Origin: Pyxidicoccus sp. MSG2
Lineage (GTDB): Bacteria; Myxococcota; Myxococcia; Myxococcales; Myxococcaceae
DNA length: 64,000 nt
Direction: 5' to 3'
NCBI RefSeq assembly: GCF_026626705.1
Contig: NZ_JAPNKC010000001.1
Coordinates: 11,804,001-11,868,000 of the forward strand
Shown in pieces: positions 39,858 to 48,123 of this stretch. The notes under the pieces were generated by a model that was not told the DNA's origin, searched no databases, and worked only from the letters and a program-made list of their open reading frames with translations. The position numbers and the translations under genes are program-made. Positions within the stretch are counted from its first letter, which is position 1. Each line of letters begins with the position of its first letter.

Positions 39858-41879
39858 TCATTGGCCCCGTCCGGGGTGCGGGCGGGCCTGCTTGATGACG
39901 ACCCGGGGCGTCTCGCCGGGCTCTCCGTCGAACTTGAACTCGACGTCCATGGCGTACCAGCCGTCGTTGCCCGCCTTCGGGCCATAGGCGGGGGAGAAGC
40001 GCTCGTGGATGGCATCGAGCGCCTTGCCCAGCTCGTACACCTGCGCCGACGTCAGCACCGTCTCTCCGTCCCTCACCAGGTTGGAGCGGGACAGGTAGGT
40101 GATGGGCAGGCCGGGCTGATGGAAACCGTAGATGAACTGGTCGCTGGTGATGCCCGGGGGCGGGTGCACCACCTCCGCGTCTCCTCCCGCCTGGACGTTG
40201 ACGTAGAAGCCGGGCTCCACGCCGGACGGGTCATACGGGTTGGCGGTGAGCGCGACGCCGTTGGCCTCTTCGTCCGGGAAGTTGTGATGCACCAGCAGCG
40301 CCATCACCACCGACTTGTGGTCGATGCTGCTGTACGAGCGCTCCTCGAACGTGCGGAACAGCCAGATGCTGGCCCACGTCTCGCGGATGGCGTCGAGCAC
40401 GTCCTCCCAGTCACCCGCGTCCCCCGTGTGCGACTCGTAGCAGCCGGCGCAGGGAAAGCCCTCCAGGTCCTCGCTGTTGGTGCTGGTGCGGAAGCGCATG
40501 CTCAGCCCCGGGTAGTCCGCCGCCAGCTTGTCCTTCAGCCGTTGCTGGAAGGTGGCATCCACTGGTGCGACCTCCATGGCCTCGCGCAGCTCCTTCAGGC
40601 GTGCGTCGCGGACCTCCGGCTTCGACTGGAACTCCGCATCCGCCAGCAGCGCGTCCACGCGGGCGTAGAACCCGTTCTGCTCCATGAACTGGACGTAGTA
40701 CGCGGCGGGAATCGCGAAGGCCTTCCGGATGGGGAGGCCCTCCGTCCGGGCCATCACGGAGTAGTGCGCGGCCTTGCCACCGAAGGCCGGCACCGCGGCC
40801 TTGATGGCGTCCCGCAACGAGCCCGTGCCTTCGACCACCACGTCCTCGATGTCCCTCAGGTCGGTGACGCTCACGTCCGGCGCGGGGAGCTGCACGGGCT
40901 CGGGCTTGTGCTCCTCCCAGAATGCGTCGGCCACCTCGCTCGACACGGCCTCGATGCTCCAGTCGAACGCGCCGACGGTGAGCCGTACCCACTGGCCGTC
41001 GAGTGCGCGGAGCCGCGGGTCCGTCATCGCCGATCGCAGTCCCATGTTGGGCGTCTTCCGGTTCTGCGACAGCACATTCACGTGAGACAGCGGCGTCTGG
41101 AACTCCTCGGTGATGATGCCAAGCACCACGGAGATGTCGTTCGGCACCACGTCCAGCACGACGATGTCGCGGAATGACACGTAGGTCGTGGCCAGCTCTT
41201 CCGCCGTGAGGAAGCGCAGCCTGCCTACCGACGTGGCCAGGTTGAGCGGCTGGTAGTCGATGGCCGCGAACAGCGCGTCCGTCGTCATCACCGTGACGCT
41301 GGACGGCAGGTTCTTCGCCTCTGCCGCGACGGCCTGCGACGTGGGGTGGAACACGAGCGCGGGGCCGAACCAGGCCTCCGCGCGGATGGCCTCGTAGAGC
41401 TGCGCCATCAGCGTCGCGGAGGCGGAGTCGTAGGGCGCCAGCTCCAGCGCCCAGACGCCGGGCCCCTCGTACCAGGTGACGGCGCCCAGCAGGAAGCGGC
41501 GGTCCGGGGACGTGTACTCCGTCTGGTTGAAGTCCGCGAGCGAGCCCACCACGGGCCGCCCGTTGCCGGAGAGGTTCGCGGAGGTGAAGGCGTAGTGGAT
41601 GGCGTACTTCTGGCTGTTCTGGAAGTAGAGCGTGTCCCCGTCGAAGCGGTCGAGGACGACCTTCACCGAGCGGGCTCCCGGGATGCTCGTGTCGAGCGGC
41701 TCCGAGGCCAGGGCCTCGAAGTCCCCCTGGCAGCCGAGGTGTTTCAGGAAGTCGGGAGCGGAGGCTCCCTCCGCCACCTGGCAGGCCTCCTCCCGCACCT
41801 CGTCCTCATCCGAGGTGGACGAACACGCGAGCAACGGAGCGATGGCGATGGCGGCGAGCAGCAGCGTAAACGCGCGCAT
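39858..41879 (-). CDS. PEP-synthase/PPDK-like lipoprotein
   Basis: A 673-residue lipoprotein (lipobox APLLAC at about residue 19). Residues about 240-300 resemble the phosphohistidine swivelling domain of PEP-utilising enzymes, with His in TPLSHVNV. Residues about 350-673 resemble the ATP-grasp (PPDK N-terminal) domain, including FGGKAAHYSVMAR and RFRTSTNSEDLEGF. The usual order (ATP-grasp then swivelling domain) is reversed. These enzymes normally phosphorylate pyruvate or transfer phosphate via His in the cytoplasm; a lipidated exported form is odd because ATP is scarce outside. It may modify surface molecules or act as a binding protein. ATG at 41879 has GGAG five bases upstream; it is 17 bases downstream of the DUF1554 gene. 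Confidence 0.85.
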   Translation of the reverse strand: MRAFTLLLAAIAIAPLLACSSTSDEDEVREEACQVAEGASAPDFLKHLGCQGDFEALASEPLDTSIPGARSVKVVLDRFDGDTLYFQNSQKYAIHYAFTSANLSGNGRPVVGSLADFNQTEYTSPDRRFLLGAVTWYEGPGVWALELAPYDSASATLMAQLYEAIRAEAWFGPALVFHPTSQAVAAEAKNLPSSVTVMTTDALFAAIDYQPLNLATSVGRLRFLTAEELATTYVSFRDIVVLDVVPNDISVVLGIITEEFQTPLSHVNVLSQNRKTPNMGLRSAMTDPRLRALDGQWVRLTVGAFDWSIEAVSSEVADAFWEEHKPEPVQLPAPDVSVTDLRDIEDVVVEGTGSLRDAIKAAVPAFGGKAAHYSVMARTEGLPIRKAFAIPAAYYVQFMEQNGFYARVDALLADAEFQSKPEVRDARLKELREAMEVAPVDATFQQRLKDKLAADYPGLSMRFRTSTNSEDLEGFPCAGCYESHTGDAGDWEDVLDAIRETWASIWLFRTFEERSYSSIDHKSVVMALLVHHNFPDEEANGVALTANPYDPSGVEPGFYVNVQAGGDAEVVHPPPGITSDQFIYGFHQPGLPITYLSRSNLVRDGETVLTSAQVYELGKALDAIHERFSPAYGPKAGNDGWYAMDVEFKFDGEPGETPRVVIKQARPHPGRGQ

Positions 41880-41896
41880 GGGGGCTCCGGGGAGAA

Positions 41897-42724
41897 TCAG
41901 GGTCTGACGGCGAAGCAGTAGATGCCGCCATAGCCACCGCCACCGCCCACGGTGGCGGAGCCGTTGCCCGGGCCTGTCTGGGAGAGGTTGACTCCGGCCC
42001 CGCAGCCCGGCGCCTCGTGGTCGGACATCCAGTTGCCGCCGTTGGAGGGGTTGCTGGCGCTGCGAGGCCAGGAGTGGCCAATCATCGGCCGCCCGGTGGA
42101 GCCCGTCGCGCTCGTCCAGTCGTTGCAGGTGTTGGCCCGGCTGCCGCTGAACTGGCCCGACTTCGTGGAGCCGGTGAGTGTGTCGTGGTTGTCCACGCCC
42201 TGGTGGTTCGGCTCGCCGCGCTCGTTGGGCAGGTCGTTCTTGATGGCCGCGTCGCCAGACGGCCGGCTGCCCAGGAGGCCCGCCTTGTTCGACGCCACGA
42301 GCCGCCCGTTGCGGTCGTACCAGGGCCCGTTGCCGATGCGGTCGATGGCATGGATGGCGCCACCGTTGGTGCCGCCCGTCGACGCGCTCAGGAAGGCGCG
42401 CCAGTCCTTCTGTCCCGCGCCGGCCACCGCCTGCTCCGCGATGGTCCGGCAGATCTTGTCCGCGCCCGCCAGCCCCGTGGACTCACCGAAGCGCAGGTCT
42501 CCACCGAAGCCATTCTGGCTGCCGGAGAGCTGGCGCATCGCCTCCAGGCTCGTCACGAAGAAGCTGAAGTCCGTCGAGCCCTCGCCGGTGGGCGTCCCTG
42601 CGTCGGTGTCCGTCGAGCCGTCACCTCCGCCCGGCTCGAGGGGCTCTGGGTTCGAGCCACACCCCGGGAGCCAGGCTCCCAGGAGAGCCATCACGACAGT
42701 GGGAACGATGATCGAGCGTCTCAT
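41897..42724 (-). CDS. DUF1554-type lipoprotein
   Basis: A 275-residue protein with a lipobox (LPGCGS, Cys22) followed by a Gly/Asp/Thr-rich linker. Residues about 60-275 match the DUF1554 domain (PF07588, the endostatin-like domain of Leptospira LenA-type lipoproteins): GADKICRTIAEQA, GQKDWRAFLSAS, and the C-terminal GGGGGYGGIYCFAV. Such domains are collagen- or lectin-like surface folds. ATG at 42724 is chosen because GGGAG lies seven bases upstream and it begins the signal peptide. The gene follows the Cys-rich lipoprotein by 29 bases, so the two are probably co-transcribed. Confidence 0.85.
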   Translation of the reverse strand: MRRSIIVPTVVMALLGAWLPGCGSNPEPLEPGGGDGSTDTDAGTPTGEGSTDFSFFVTSLEAMRQLSGSQNGFGGDLRFGESTGLAGADKICRTIAEQAVAGAGQKDWRAFLSASTGGTNGGAIHAIDRIGNGPWYDRNGRLVASNKAGLLGSRPSGDAAIKNDLPNERGEPNHQGVDNHDTLTGSTKSGQFSGSRANTCNDWTSATGSTGRPMIGHSWPRSASNPSNGGNWMSDHEAPGCGAGVNLSQTGPGNGSATVGGGGGYGGIYCFAVRP

Positions 42725-42753
42725 GCGGGGGCTCCCTTCCAGGGTTCGACGAA

Positions 42754-43710
42754 TCACTGGCACGTCAGGTCCGCGCGGCAGGTCTTCCCGTCGGGGCAGT
42801 CCGCGTTGGTGCTGCACGACATGAGCCCGGGGATGAGGACCTCCCGCTCCACCTGGGACAGGACCAGCAGCTCCACGCACCCGGCGGACGTGTCCGTCGA
42901 GTCCGCGGTGCGCCGGCTGAGGGTGAGCTTCGGGAAGCCGGCGACGCCCTCGTCGAGCAGCCGCGAGAGCAGTCCGGCGGGGATGTCGAAGCGCCCGGTG
43001 TCCTCGATGCCGTCGCACTCCACCGAGGCGGCGATGCCGCCGTGGTGGGCGAGGTCCACGACCACGTGGAGGCGCGCGGCCTCGGACGCCGTGGAGGGTG
43101 TCCACGACACCGTGACGGGCAGGCCGCGTTCCAGGGTGATGGCGTCCTCGGGGACCTCGAGCGCGGCCACGCCCTGGCCCTGCAGCGTGAAGGTGGGGAG
43201 CTCGGCCCCGCTCGTCACCAGCGAGATGTCCGTGCCCGGGTCGAAGCCGGGATGGGGAAGGGTCGTCGCGCCGTTGGAGTAGAACCGCGCCGAGTTGGGC
43301 GACATGGAGAGGTCGGCCTTGAGCCCCAACACGCGCACCGTGCCCAGGTCTTGCGCGGTGGGGTACGGGATGCAGGCGCCATCCTCGCCGCAGGTCTGGG
43401 ATGCGCCACACGCGGGCTCGCAGAAGAGCGTGCGTCCCAGCAGGAGCCGGCACTGGCCTTCCTCGGCCTCCACCTTCCGCACGTTCGCCGGCACGACACC
43501 GCTGAGCGCGCGTCCCTGGACCGCCGTGTAGCCGTCTCCCAATTCCACCGTGAACTGCCCCACGCGCTGGCTCGCGTCACACGGGGCATAGGTCAGGTCG
43601 TTCACGATGACCGGGTAGAGGCCGTCATCCGGCTCCGGCTCGGAGCCGCACCCGAGCGCGCACAGCACGAGCAGGAGGGAGAGCTTCGTGTCGCGTGTCC
43701 TGCGTGCCAT
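42754..43710 (-). CDS. Cys-rich surface lipoprotein, function unknown
   Basis: A 318-residue protein with a signal peptide and lipobox (LCALGC). It contains two short Cys-rich motifs, CGASQTCGEDGACIP in the middle and CSTNADCPDGKTCRADLTCQ at the C-terminus, of the kind found as disulfide-bonded repeats in myxobacterial extracellular proteins. No enzyme motif is visible. The start is ATG at 43710, with GGAGG seven bases upstream. It lies 76 bases downstream of the DUF4956 gene and 29 bases upstream of the DUF1554 gene. Confidence 0.8.
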   Translation of the reverse strand: MARRTRDTKLSLLLVLCALGCGSEPEPDDGLYPVIVNDLTYAPCDASQRVGQFTVELGDGYTAVQGRALSGVVPANVRKVEAEEGQCRLLLGRTLFCEPACGASQTCGEDGACIPYPTAQDLGTVRVLGLKADLSMSPNSARFYSNGATTLPHPGFDPGTDISLVTSGAELPTFTLQGQGVAALEVPEDAITLERGLPVTVSWTPSTASEAARLHVVVDLAHHGGIAASVECDGIEDTGRFDIPAGLLSRLLDEGVAGFPKLTLSRRTADSTDTSAGCVELLVLSQVEREVLIPGLMSCSTNADCPDGKTCRADLTCQ

Positions 43711-43786
43711 CACCTGACCTCCTCGGGGCCACGATGAAGTGTGCCCCTCGAATCTGAAGATTTCCTTGAGCGGAGCGCGGGCTGCG

Positions 43787-44455
43787 TTACGCCGGGTCCA
43801 GCGATGCGCTCCGCACGCCCGGCAGCCGGTTGCGCAGTCCCTGGAGGAGCTCCAGGCCATCCGCGCGCATGGGCACGGAGAGCTCGACCACCGCCGTGCC
43901 CTCCGAGGAGGAAGCGGACTGCTCCAGCGAGAGGAAGCGGACCTCGGGGTGCAGCGCCCGCAGGGCTGGCAGCGCGGCGGCCACGTCCTCCAGCCCCAGC
44001 GACAGCGTCACCACCTCCATGCGCCGCTTGCTGACGGCATCCAGCACCAGCAGCACGCCACCGAAGAAGAGGGACGCGCAGATCGCGATGGAACCGGCGC
44101 CCAGTCCACACGCCATCCCCACGCCAATCATCACGAACATGGCCGCGGCGTCCCTCGGGTCCTTGATGCCCGATCGGAAGCGGATGAAGCCCCCGAGCCC
44201 CACCAGGCCGAACGCGCGGGACATGCTGTCGCCGATGACGGTGGTCATCACCGCGCCGGCCACGGCGATGAGCACCTGGGTGTGCGCCGTCTCCGGCGGC
44301 ATGGGCGGCACGTGCGGCATCAGCCTGCGCCAGGGCCGGTACGCGAGGAACGCGCCCAGCAGCAACGCCAGCGTGAAGCGCGTCAGGAGCGTGGAGATGG
44401 TGAGCGAGTGGGGTCCGGCATCCAGACCCTGCATGACGTTCTCAAGCGGAGGCAT
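43787..44455 (-). CDS. DUF4956 membrane protein (MgtC-like)
   Basis: A 222-residue integral membrane protein with about four hydrophobic segments (around 22-40, 58-78, 105-135) and a cytoplasmic C-terminal ferredoxin-like domain. The motif VIGDSMSRAFGLVGLGGFIRFRSGIKDPRDAA spread over residues 74-105 matches DUF4956, a family found beside VTC-type polyphosphate polymerases and CotH proteins and distantly related to MgtC. The start at 44455 overlaps the end of the thymidylate-kinase-like gene by 14 bases, and GGGAG lies about six bases upstream, so the two are translationally coupled. Confidence 0.88.
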   Translation of the reverse strand: MPPLENVMQGLDAGPHSLTISTLLTRFTLALLLGAFLAYRPWRRLMPHVPPMPPETAHTQVLIAVAGAVMTTVIGDSMSRAFGLVGLGGFIRFRSGIKDPRDAAAMFVMIGVGMACGLGAGSIAICASLFFGGVLLVLDAVSKRRMEVVTLSLGLEDVAAALPALRALHPEVRFLSLEQSASSSEGTAVVELSVPMRADGLELLQGLRNRLPGVRSASLDPA

Positions 44456-46121
44456 CGAGGGCTCCCAGGAAGGTGTCCGCCGCGCCACGGGCCGCCTGGC
44501 GGAGCAGGCCGACGTCGTGCGGGTTCGCCGCCAGCAGCCGCTCGGTGAGGGAGCGCCCGCGCGGGGTGTTGAGCAGGGGGCCCAGGCTCCGCACCGTCGC
44601 CGTGGGCCAGGTGTCCGCCAGCGCGGTGCGCAGCCCCCAGGCCGAGGGGCCATCCATGCCGAAGATGGAGTCCAGCACCTCCTCGCACTGCGCGCCGAAG
44701 GACTCGCGCAGCATCCATGCGCGCGGGTGGTCCAACCCGTCGAATGTGCCGAGCACGGCCCTGGGCGCGCGGGACACGTGCTGGTCGCGGAGCTCCCAGG
44801 AGCGCGGACTGGTGAGGCCGGCCAGCGAGCGGAGCACCGCGTCCGGGGCGATGCTCCAGGCGCGCTCACGCCAGGCCCAGGCCATGGAGTCGTCGAGCCC
44901 CCGGATGGAGCGGCACGCCGTGCGCGCCACCGGCTCCAGGCCGAGCGCGTCCTCTCCCCCCGAGCCCGTGAGCCAGCGCTGCCGCTCCGTCCAGGCGCGG
45001 TCTCCTTCGAGCCCGGCCAGCGAGCCCACCACGGCCTCCCACGCGGAGAAGGAGAGCCGCTCCCGCATCCACCAGGACTGCTCGGTGTCGAGCCCGCCGA
45101 GCGACTTCGCGACCTCCAGCGGCGCCTGGGTGATGAGCCGCTCCCGCAGCTCCCACGCCTCTGGCGCATCCTGGGCCGCGTCCGTGAGCGAGCGGAGGAC
45201 CTCCACCGGAGCTGACTCCAGCAGCTTCCAACGCAGCCGCCAGGACGCCTCGTCCGTGAAGCCCGCGAGGCCGTGGGCCACCAGCTCCGGGTGGTGTTCG
45301 GCCAGGCGCGTGCGCCGCTCCAGCATGTCCGCGCCCGTCATCCCCGAGAGGAAGTACGCGGCGAGCGGCGGCTCCTCGTCCATCCACACGTCGAGCTGGT
45401 GCAGGAACCGCGCGCGGGCCTCCTCCACCGTGCGGACCGGAGGCGGCGCCGGACGCAGCACCCGCGCCGACGGAGCGGTGCCGCCGCGCGCCTGGAGGAT
45501 GTCCTGGACCACCTGCTGGACGAGCACCTCGAGCGGGACGCCCGCGTTCTCCAGCAGCGTCCATCGCTCGGGGCACTCGGCCGCGAGGGCGCGGTAGCCC
45601 GCGCGCAGCCTCACCTGGAGGCCCGTGCCCGCCAGCCCCTTCCGCGACGGAGTGCCGGGCTTCGGTGAGACAATCTTCGAGATGCGGCGGCGGGCCCGCG
45701 CCAGCGCCGGCAGCACGTCCATGAGGAAGACACGGTCCGGCACCAGCCCGCGCGAGCACACGTCGAGGACGGGGCGCACCGCGCTCTCCGGCAGGCCGCG
45801 GCCCCACCGCGCGAGCACCTCGGCGGTGTAGAAGAAGCGGTCGGTGATGACGACCTCGTGCGCGGTCAGCGCCGGGCGCGTGACCTCTTCGAAGAGCTGG
45901 ACCTCCCGCGCGGCGTAGAGGAGCAGCTCCGCGGTGGGCGTGAGCGCCAGGTGCGCCGGGTCTCTCGTGAAGCGCCGCAGCGCCTCGGAGACGGGGGAGG
46001 CGAGCGTGCCGCCCTCGCGGACATGGCGGACGCTCAGGCCCGCGCGGCGCAGCTCATCGGCGACGCGGTTGGAGAGGGTCGTCTTCCCGGACCCGTCGAT
46101 TCCCTCGAATACGATCAACAT
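44442..46121 (-). CDS. Thymidylate-kinase-like P-loop kinase fused to helical repeats
   Basis: A 559-residue protein. Residues 1-210 are a thymidylate-kinase fold: P-loop GIDGSGKTT (7-15), EGGTLASPVSEALRR (36-50) matching the family's GGT motif, and DRFFY (94-98). Real thymidylate kinases stop here. Residues about 230-540 consist of six or seven repeats of roughly 38-42 residues with a W-x-x-R core followed by a VLxSLxGL-type helix, resembling HEAT/ARM-like scaffolds. The ATG at 46121 overlaps the stop of the porin gene as TGATG, so translation is coupled. Given its neighbours, it may act on nucleotides or polyphosphate at the membrane rather than in DNA synthesis; this is inference. Confidence 0.88.
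   Translation of the reverse strand: MLIVFEGIDGSGKTTLSNRVADELRRAGLSVRHVREGGTLASPVSEALRRFTRDPAHLALTPTAELLLYAAREVQLFEEVTRPALTAHEVVITDRFFYTAEVLARWGRGLPESAVRPVLDVCSRGLVPDRVFLMDVLPALARARRRISKIVSPKPGTPSRKGLAGTGLQVRLRAGYRALAAECPERWTLLENAGVPLEVLVQQVVQDILQARGGTAPSARVLRPAPPPVRTVEEARARFLHQLDVWMDEEPPLAAYFLSGMTGADMLERRTRLAEHHPELVAHGLAGFTDEASWRLRWKLLESAPVEVLRSLTDAAQDAPEAWELRERLITQAPLEVAKSLGGLDTEQSWWMRERLSFSAWEAVVGSLAGLEGDRAWTERQRWLTGSGGEDALGLEPVARTACRSIRGLDDSMAWAWRERAWSIAPDAVLRSLAGLTSPRSWELRDQHVSRAPRAVLGTFDGLDHPRAWMLRESFGAQCEEVLDSIFGMDGPSAWGLRTALADTWPTATVRSLGPLLNTPRGRSLTERLLAANPHDVGLLRQAARGAADTFLGALDASA
44501..45434 (-). repeat. W-x-x-R helical repeats in the kinase C-terminal half
   Basis: Six or seven degenerate protein repeats; examples of the core are SWRLRWKL, AWELRERL, SWWMRERL, AWAWRERA, SWELRDQH and AWMLRESF, each followed about 12 residues later by a VL.SL.GL segment. 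The spacing is 38-45 residues. Confidence 0.75.
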
Positions 46122-47275
46122 CAGAAGCCAACCTCCAGTTGCACCAGCACGGCTCGCCGCGAGGCGAGGCTCTCTTCCAGGGCCTCCAGCACCGGGGGCG
46201 TGCCGGAGCTGGCCTTTCGGACCTCGAACTGCGTCTGCACGCGCCACCGGTTCCACTGGCCGGCGTTGAGGCCGGCGGCGCCCTCCCACAGCAGGTCGTC
46301 GGGACGGTCCAGGTCCGGGTCCATCGCGGAGAGCATCAGGAAGGGCTCGACGTACGCCTTTCCCCGGTCCGCGCCGCCCAGGCGCCACCCCGTCACCACG
46401 CGGCCCATGAGCATTTTCCCGGTGCCGCCGATGAGAGCGGCGCGGCCGGTGAGGGCCTCCGCCCAGGTGCGCAGCGCACCACTGCCGAGCGCGAGCGTGT
46501 GCCTCACGTCCAGCTCCGCCAGCCAGCTTCGCTGGTCACCTCCCGGACTGGCGCCCGCGGGCTGCAGCAGCCCGGACGCGCCCAGCTCCACACTGCCCAG
46601 CTCCCACGTACCGCGCAGCGCGGGCATGAGGCCAAGCCCCCGCTCCAGGGCGACCTTCGAGTCCGGATCCTGCGTCTGCCACACGCCGGACAGCAGCCTC
46701 ACGTTGCCGAGGCAGCCCGGGCACTTCCACTCCACCTGCGCGCCGGGAAGTCTGCCGCTGAGGCCCAGCGCGTCGTCCAGCACGTCGCGCAGCAGGCCCC
46801 GGCGGACCACGGGCAGCCGCGTGGCGGACTCCAGCTCGATGAGGGACAGCGGCACCTTGAAGCGTCCCGCGCGCGTGGCGAAGCCCTGGCCGAGCTTCAG
46901 CCAGATGAACGCGTCCTTCACCTCTCCTCGGACGTCGAACTCCACCACGGCGCGCAGGCGCTTCTTCCAGCGGTACGTGGCCTCCAGCCGCGCGGCGGGC
47001 AGGGTGAGCTCGCCGGCCCAGATGCCGCCCTGGGGCTGTTCGATGGTCTCACGTACATTGATCCGGCCGCCGAGCTGCACGTCTCCGAAGTTCGTCGAGA
47101 GCACGAGCGCCTCCGGCTCACGCGAGGTGGGCTCGGGAGCCTCGGCCCCGCTGCCGGGGGCGGCAGGCTCGGGAGCTTCGGTTGCCGTGTCGGAGGCGCG
47201 AGGCGCTTCCGTGTCCTGGGCGCTGGCGGGCCGACCCAGGACGAGCAGGGCAATGAGGAGCACTCCGCGGCCCAT
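46121..47275 (-). CDS. Outer-membrane porin, phosphate-selective O/P-like
   Basis: A 384-residue protein with a signal peptide (MGRGVLLIALLVLG, cleaved near ASA-QD), a Pro/Glu-rich linker, then a beta-barrel. The segment VEFDVRGEVKDAFIWLKLGQGFATRAGRFKVPLSLIELES, spread over about residues 110-150, follows the pattern of phosphate-selective porins O and P (PF07396). OprO of that family prefers pyrophosphate and polyphosphate, which suits a place next to a VTC polymerase. The start at ATG 47275 is set by the signal peptide; the frame runs open to 47494 and no strong ribosome site is visible. The stop overlaps the next start by one base. Confidence 0.75.
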   Translation of the reverse strand: MGRGVLLIALLVLGRPASAQDTEAPRASDTATEAPEPAAPGSGAEAPEPTSREPEALVLSTNFGDVQLGGRINVRETIEQPQGGIWAGELTLPAARLEATYRWKKRLRAVVEFDVRGEVKDAFIWLKLGQGFATRAGRFKVPLSLIELESATRLPVVRRGLLRDVLDDALGLSGRLPGAQVEWKCPGCLGNVRLLSGVWQTQDPDSKVALERGLGLMPALRGTWELGSVELGASGLLQPAGASPGGDQRSWLAELDVRHTLALGSGALRTWAEALTGRAALIGGTGKMLMGRVVTGWRLGGADRGKAYVEPFLMLSAMDPDLDRPDDLLWEGAAGLNAGQWNRWRVQTQFEVRKASSGTPPVLEALEESLASRRAVLVQLEVGF

Positions 47276-47361
47276 GGGGCCACGGTGGGGAAGGGGTCGC
47301 ACGGTAGAGAGGTCCTTGGATGAGGAGGCCGCCCCCGTGAGGGCGCGGCGGGTCGGCGTGC

Positions 47362-48123
47362 TCAGTCGTCGCGCGGTGGGAGTGCTCCACCCAGGAGCAC
47401 GCGCATGCCCTGTTCGAACTTCGAGCCCTGCGTTTCCGAGGGTGCGAGCGGCCGGAGCGCCTGCTCCAACCACGCGGGCGCGCGGCCCTGCCACTTCACC
47501 TCGAGCAGGGCGGCGGAGGCCCGTTCGAGCAGGCGTGTGGGCTCGGCCGGGTCCCCCGGCAGCGGGGGCAGGGCGAAGGCGAGGTCCTGGTCGAGCGTGA
47601 TGCGGACCCGCTCATCCGCCGTCGTGCGCGTGACACGCCGGTACCAGGCCGTCACCCACGGCATCACCGGGCCCCGGGCGAGCCGCTGAAGCAGTCCCGC
47701 GGCGGCGCTGCCCTCGGGGAGCGACAGGCCGGCCAGCAGCGCCTGCGCCTCCTCCGCCGAGAGCAGGCAGCGCGACTTCGTGCGCCGCTCGCCGGACGTC
47801 ACCTTCACCTCCAGGAAGCGCCGCCCGGTGAGGACGGGCGGCTGCCCCAGGTCCACCGCCGCCGCGTACTCGCGCAGGCGCAGGCGCTGGGCATGGCCGC
47901 TGCCCGCGGACGCGAGGAGGTCCAGCGCCGGAGTGTCGAAGTACGTGGTGCGCGTGAAGGCGTGGGGGTGGCCGGGCTCGTAGACGCGGGCTTCGGTGTA
48001 GGGCCCGGTGGCGCGCAGGAACGCTTCCATCGCCTCGAGGAGCGGCTGGAAGCGCCGCTCGTGGTCCAGGTCTGGCGCGTCGCAGTTCATGGGCGGGGCC
48101 GCGGTCCAGGCGAGGGCGTTCAT
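47362..48123 (-). CDS. VTC-type polyphosphate polymerase domain protein
   Basis: A 253-residue tunnel-fold enzyme of the VTC family (PF09359), which in yeast makes polyphosphate from ATP. Motifs in order: ERRF (22-25), TTYFDT (59-64), RLRLREY (80-86), FLEVK (103-107), TKSR (115-118), YRR (161-163), RVRITLD (172-178), LLEVK (206-210) and SKF (234-236). The Lys and Arg residues in these strands would line the phosphate tunnel and the Glu residues bind metal. The ATG at 48123 overlaps the CotH stop as ATGA, so the two are coupled; ATG at 48090 is an alternative. No transmembrane segment is seen, so it probably works in the cytoplasm or at the inner membrane. Confidence 0.9.
   Translation of the reverse strand: MNALAWTAAPPMNCDAPDLDHERRFQPLLEAMEAFLRATGPYTEARVYEPGHPHAFTRTTYFDTPALDLLASAGSGHAQRLRLREYAAAVDLGQPPVLTGRRFLEVKVTSGERRTKSRCLLSAEEAQALLAGLSLPEGSAAAGLLQRLARGPVMPWVTAWYRRVTRTTADERVRITLDQDLAFALPPLPGDPAEPTRLLERASAALLEVKWQGRAPAWLEQALRPLAPSETQGSKFEQGMRVLLGGALPPRDD

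Noticed and set aside
43711..45169. Long upstream extensions of the frames of the Cys-rich lipoprotein and the DUF4956 gene
   Set aside because: The true starts are set by ribosome sites and signal or domain boundaries (43710 and 44455). The extra codons translate to Arg/Ser/Gly-rich shadow sequence over other genes.
45858..47600. Plus-strand open frames opposite the porin and P-loop kinase genes
   Set aside because: Arg/Ser/Pro-rich shadow translation; the minus-strand genes are coupled by overlapping stop/start codons.
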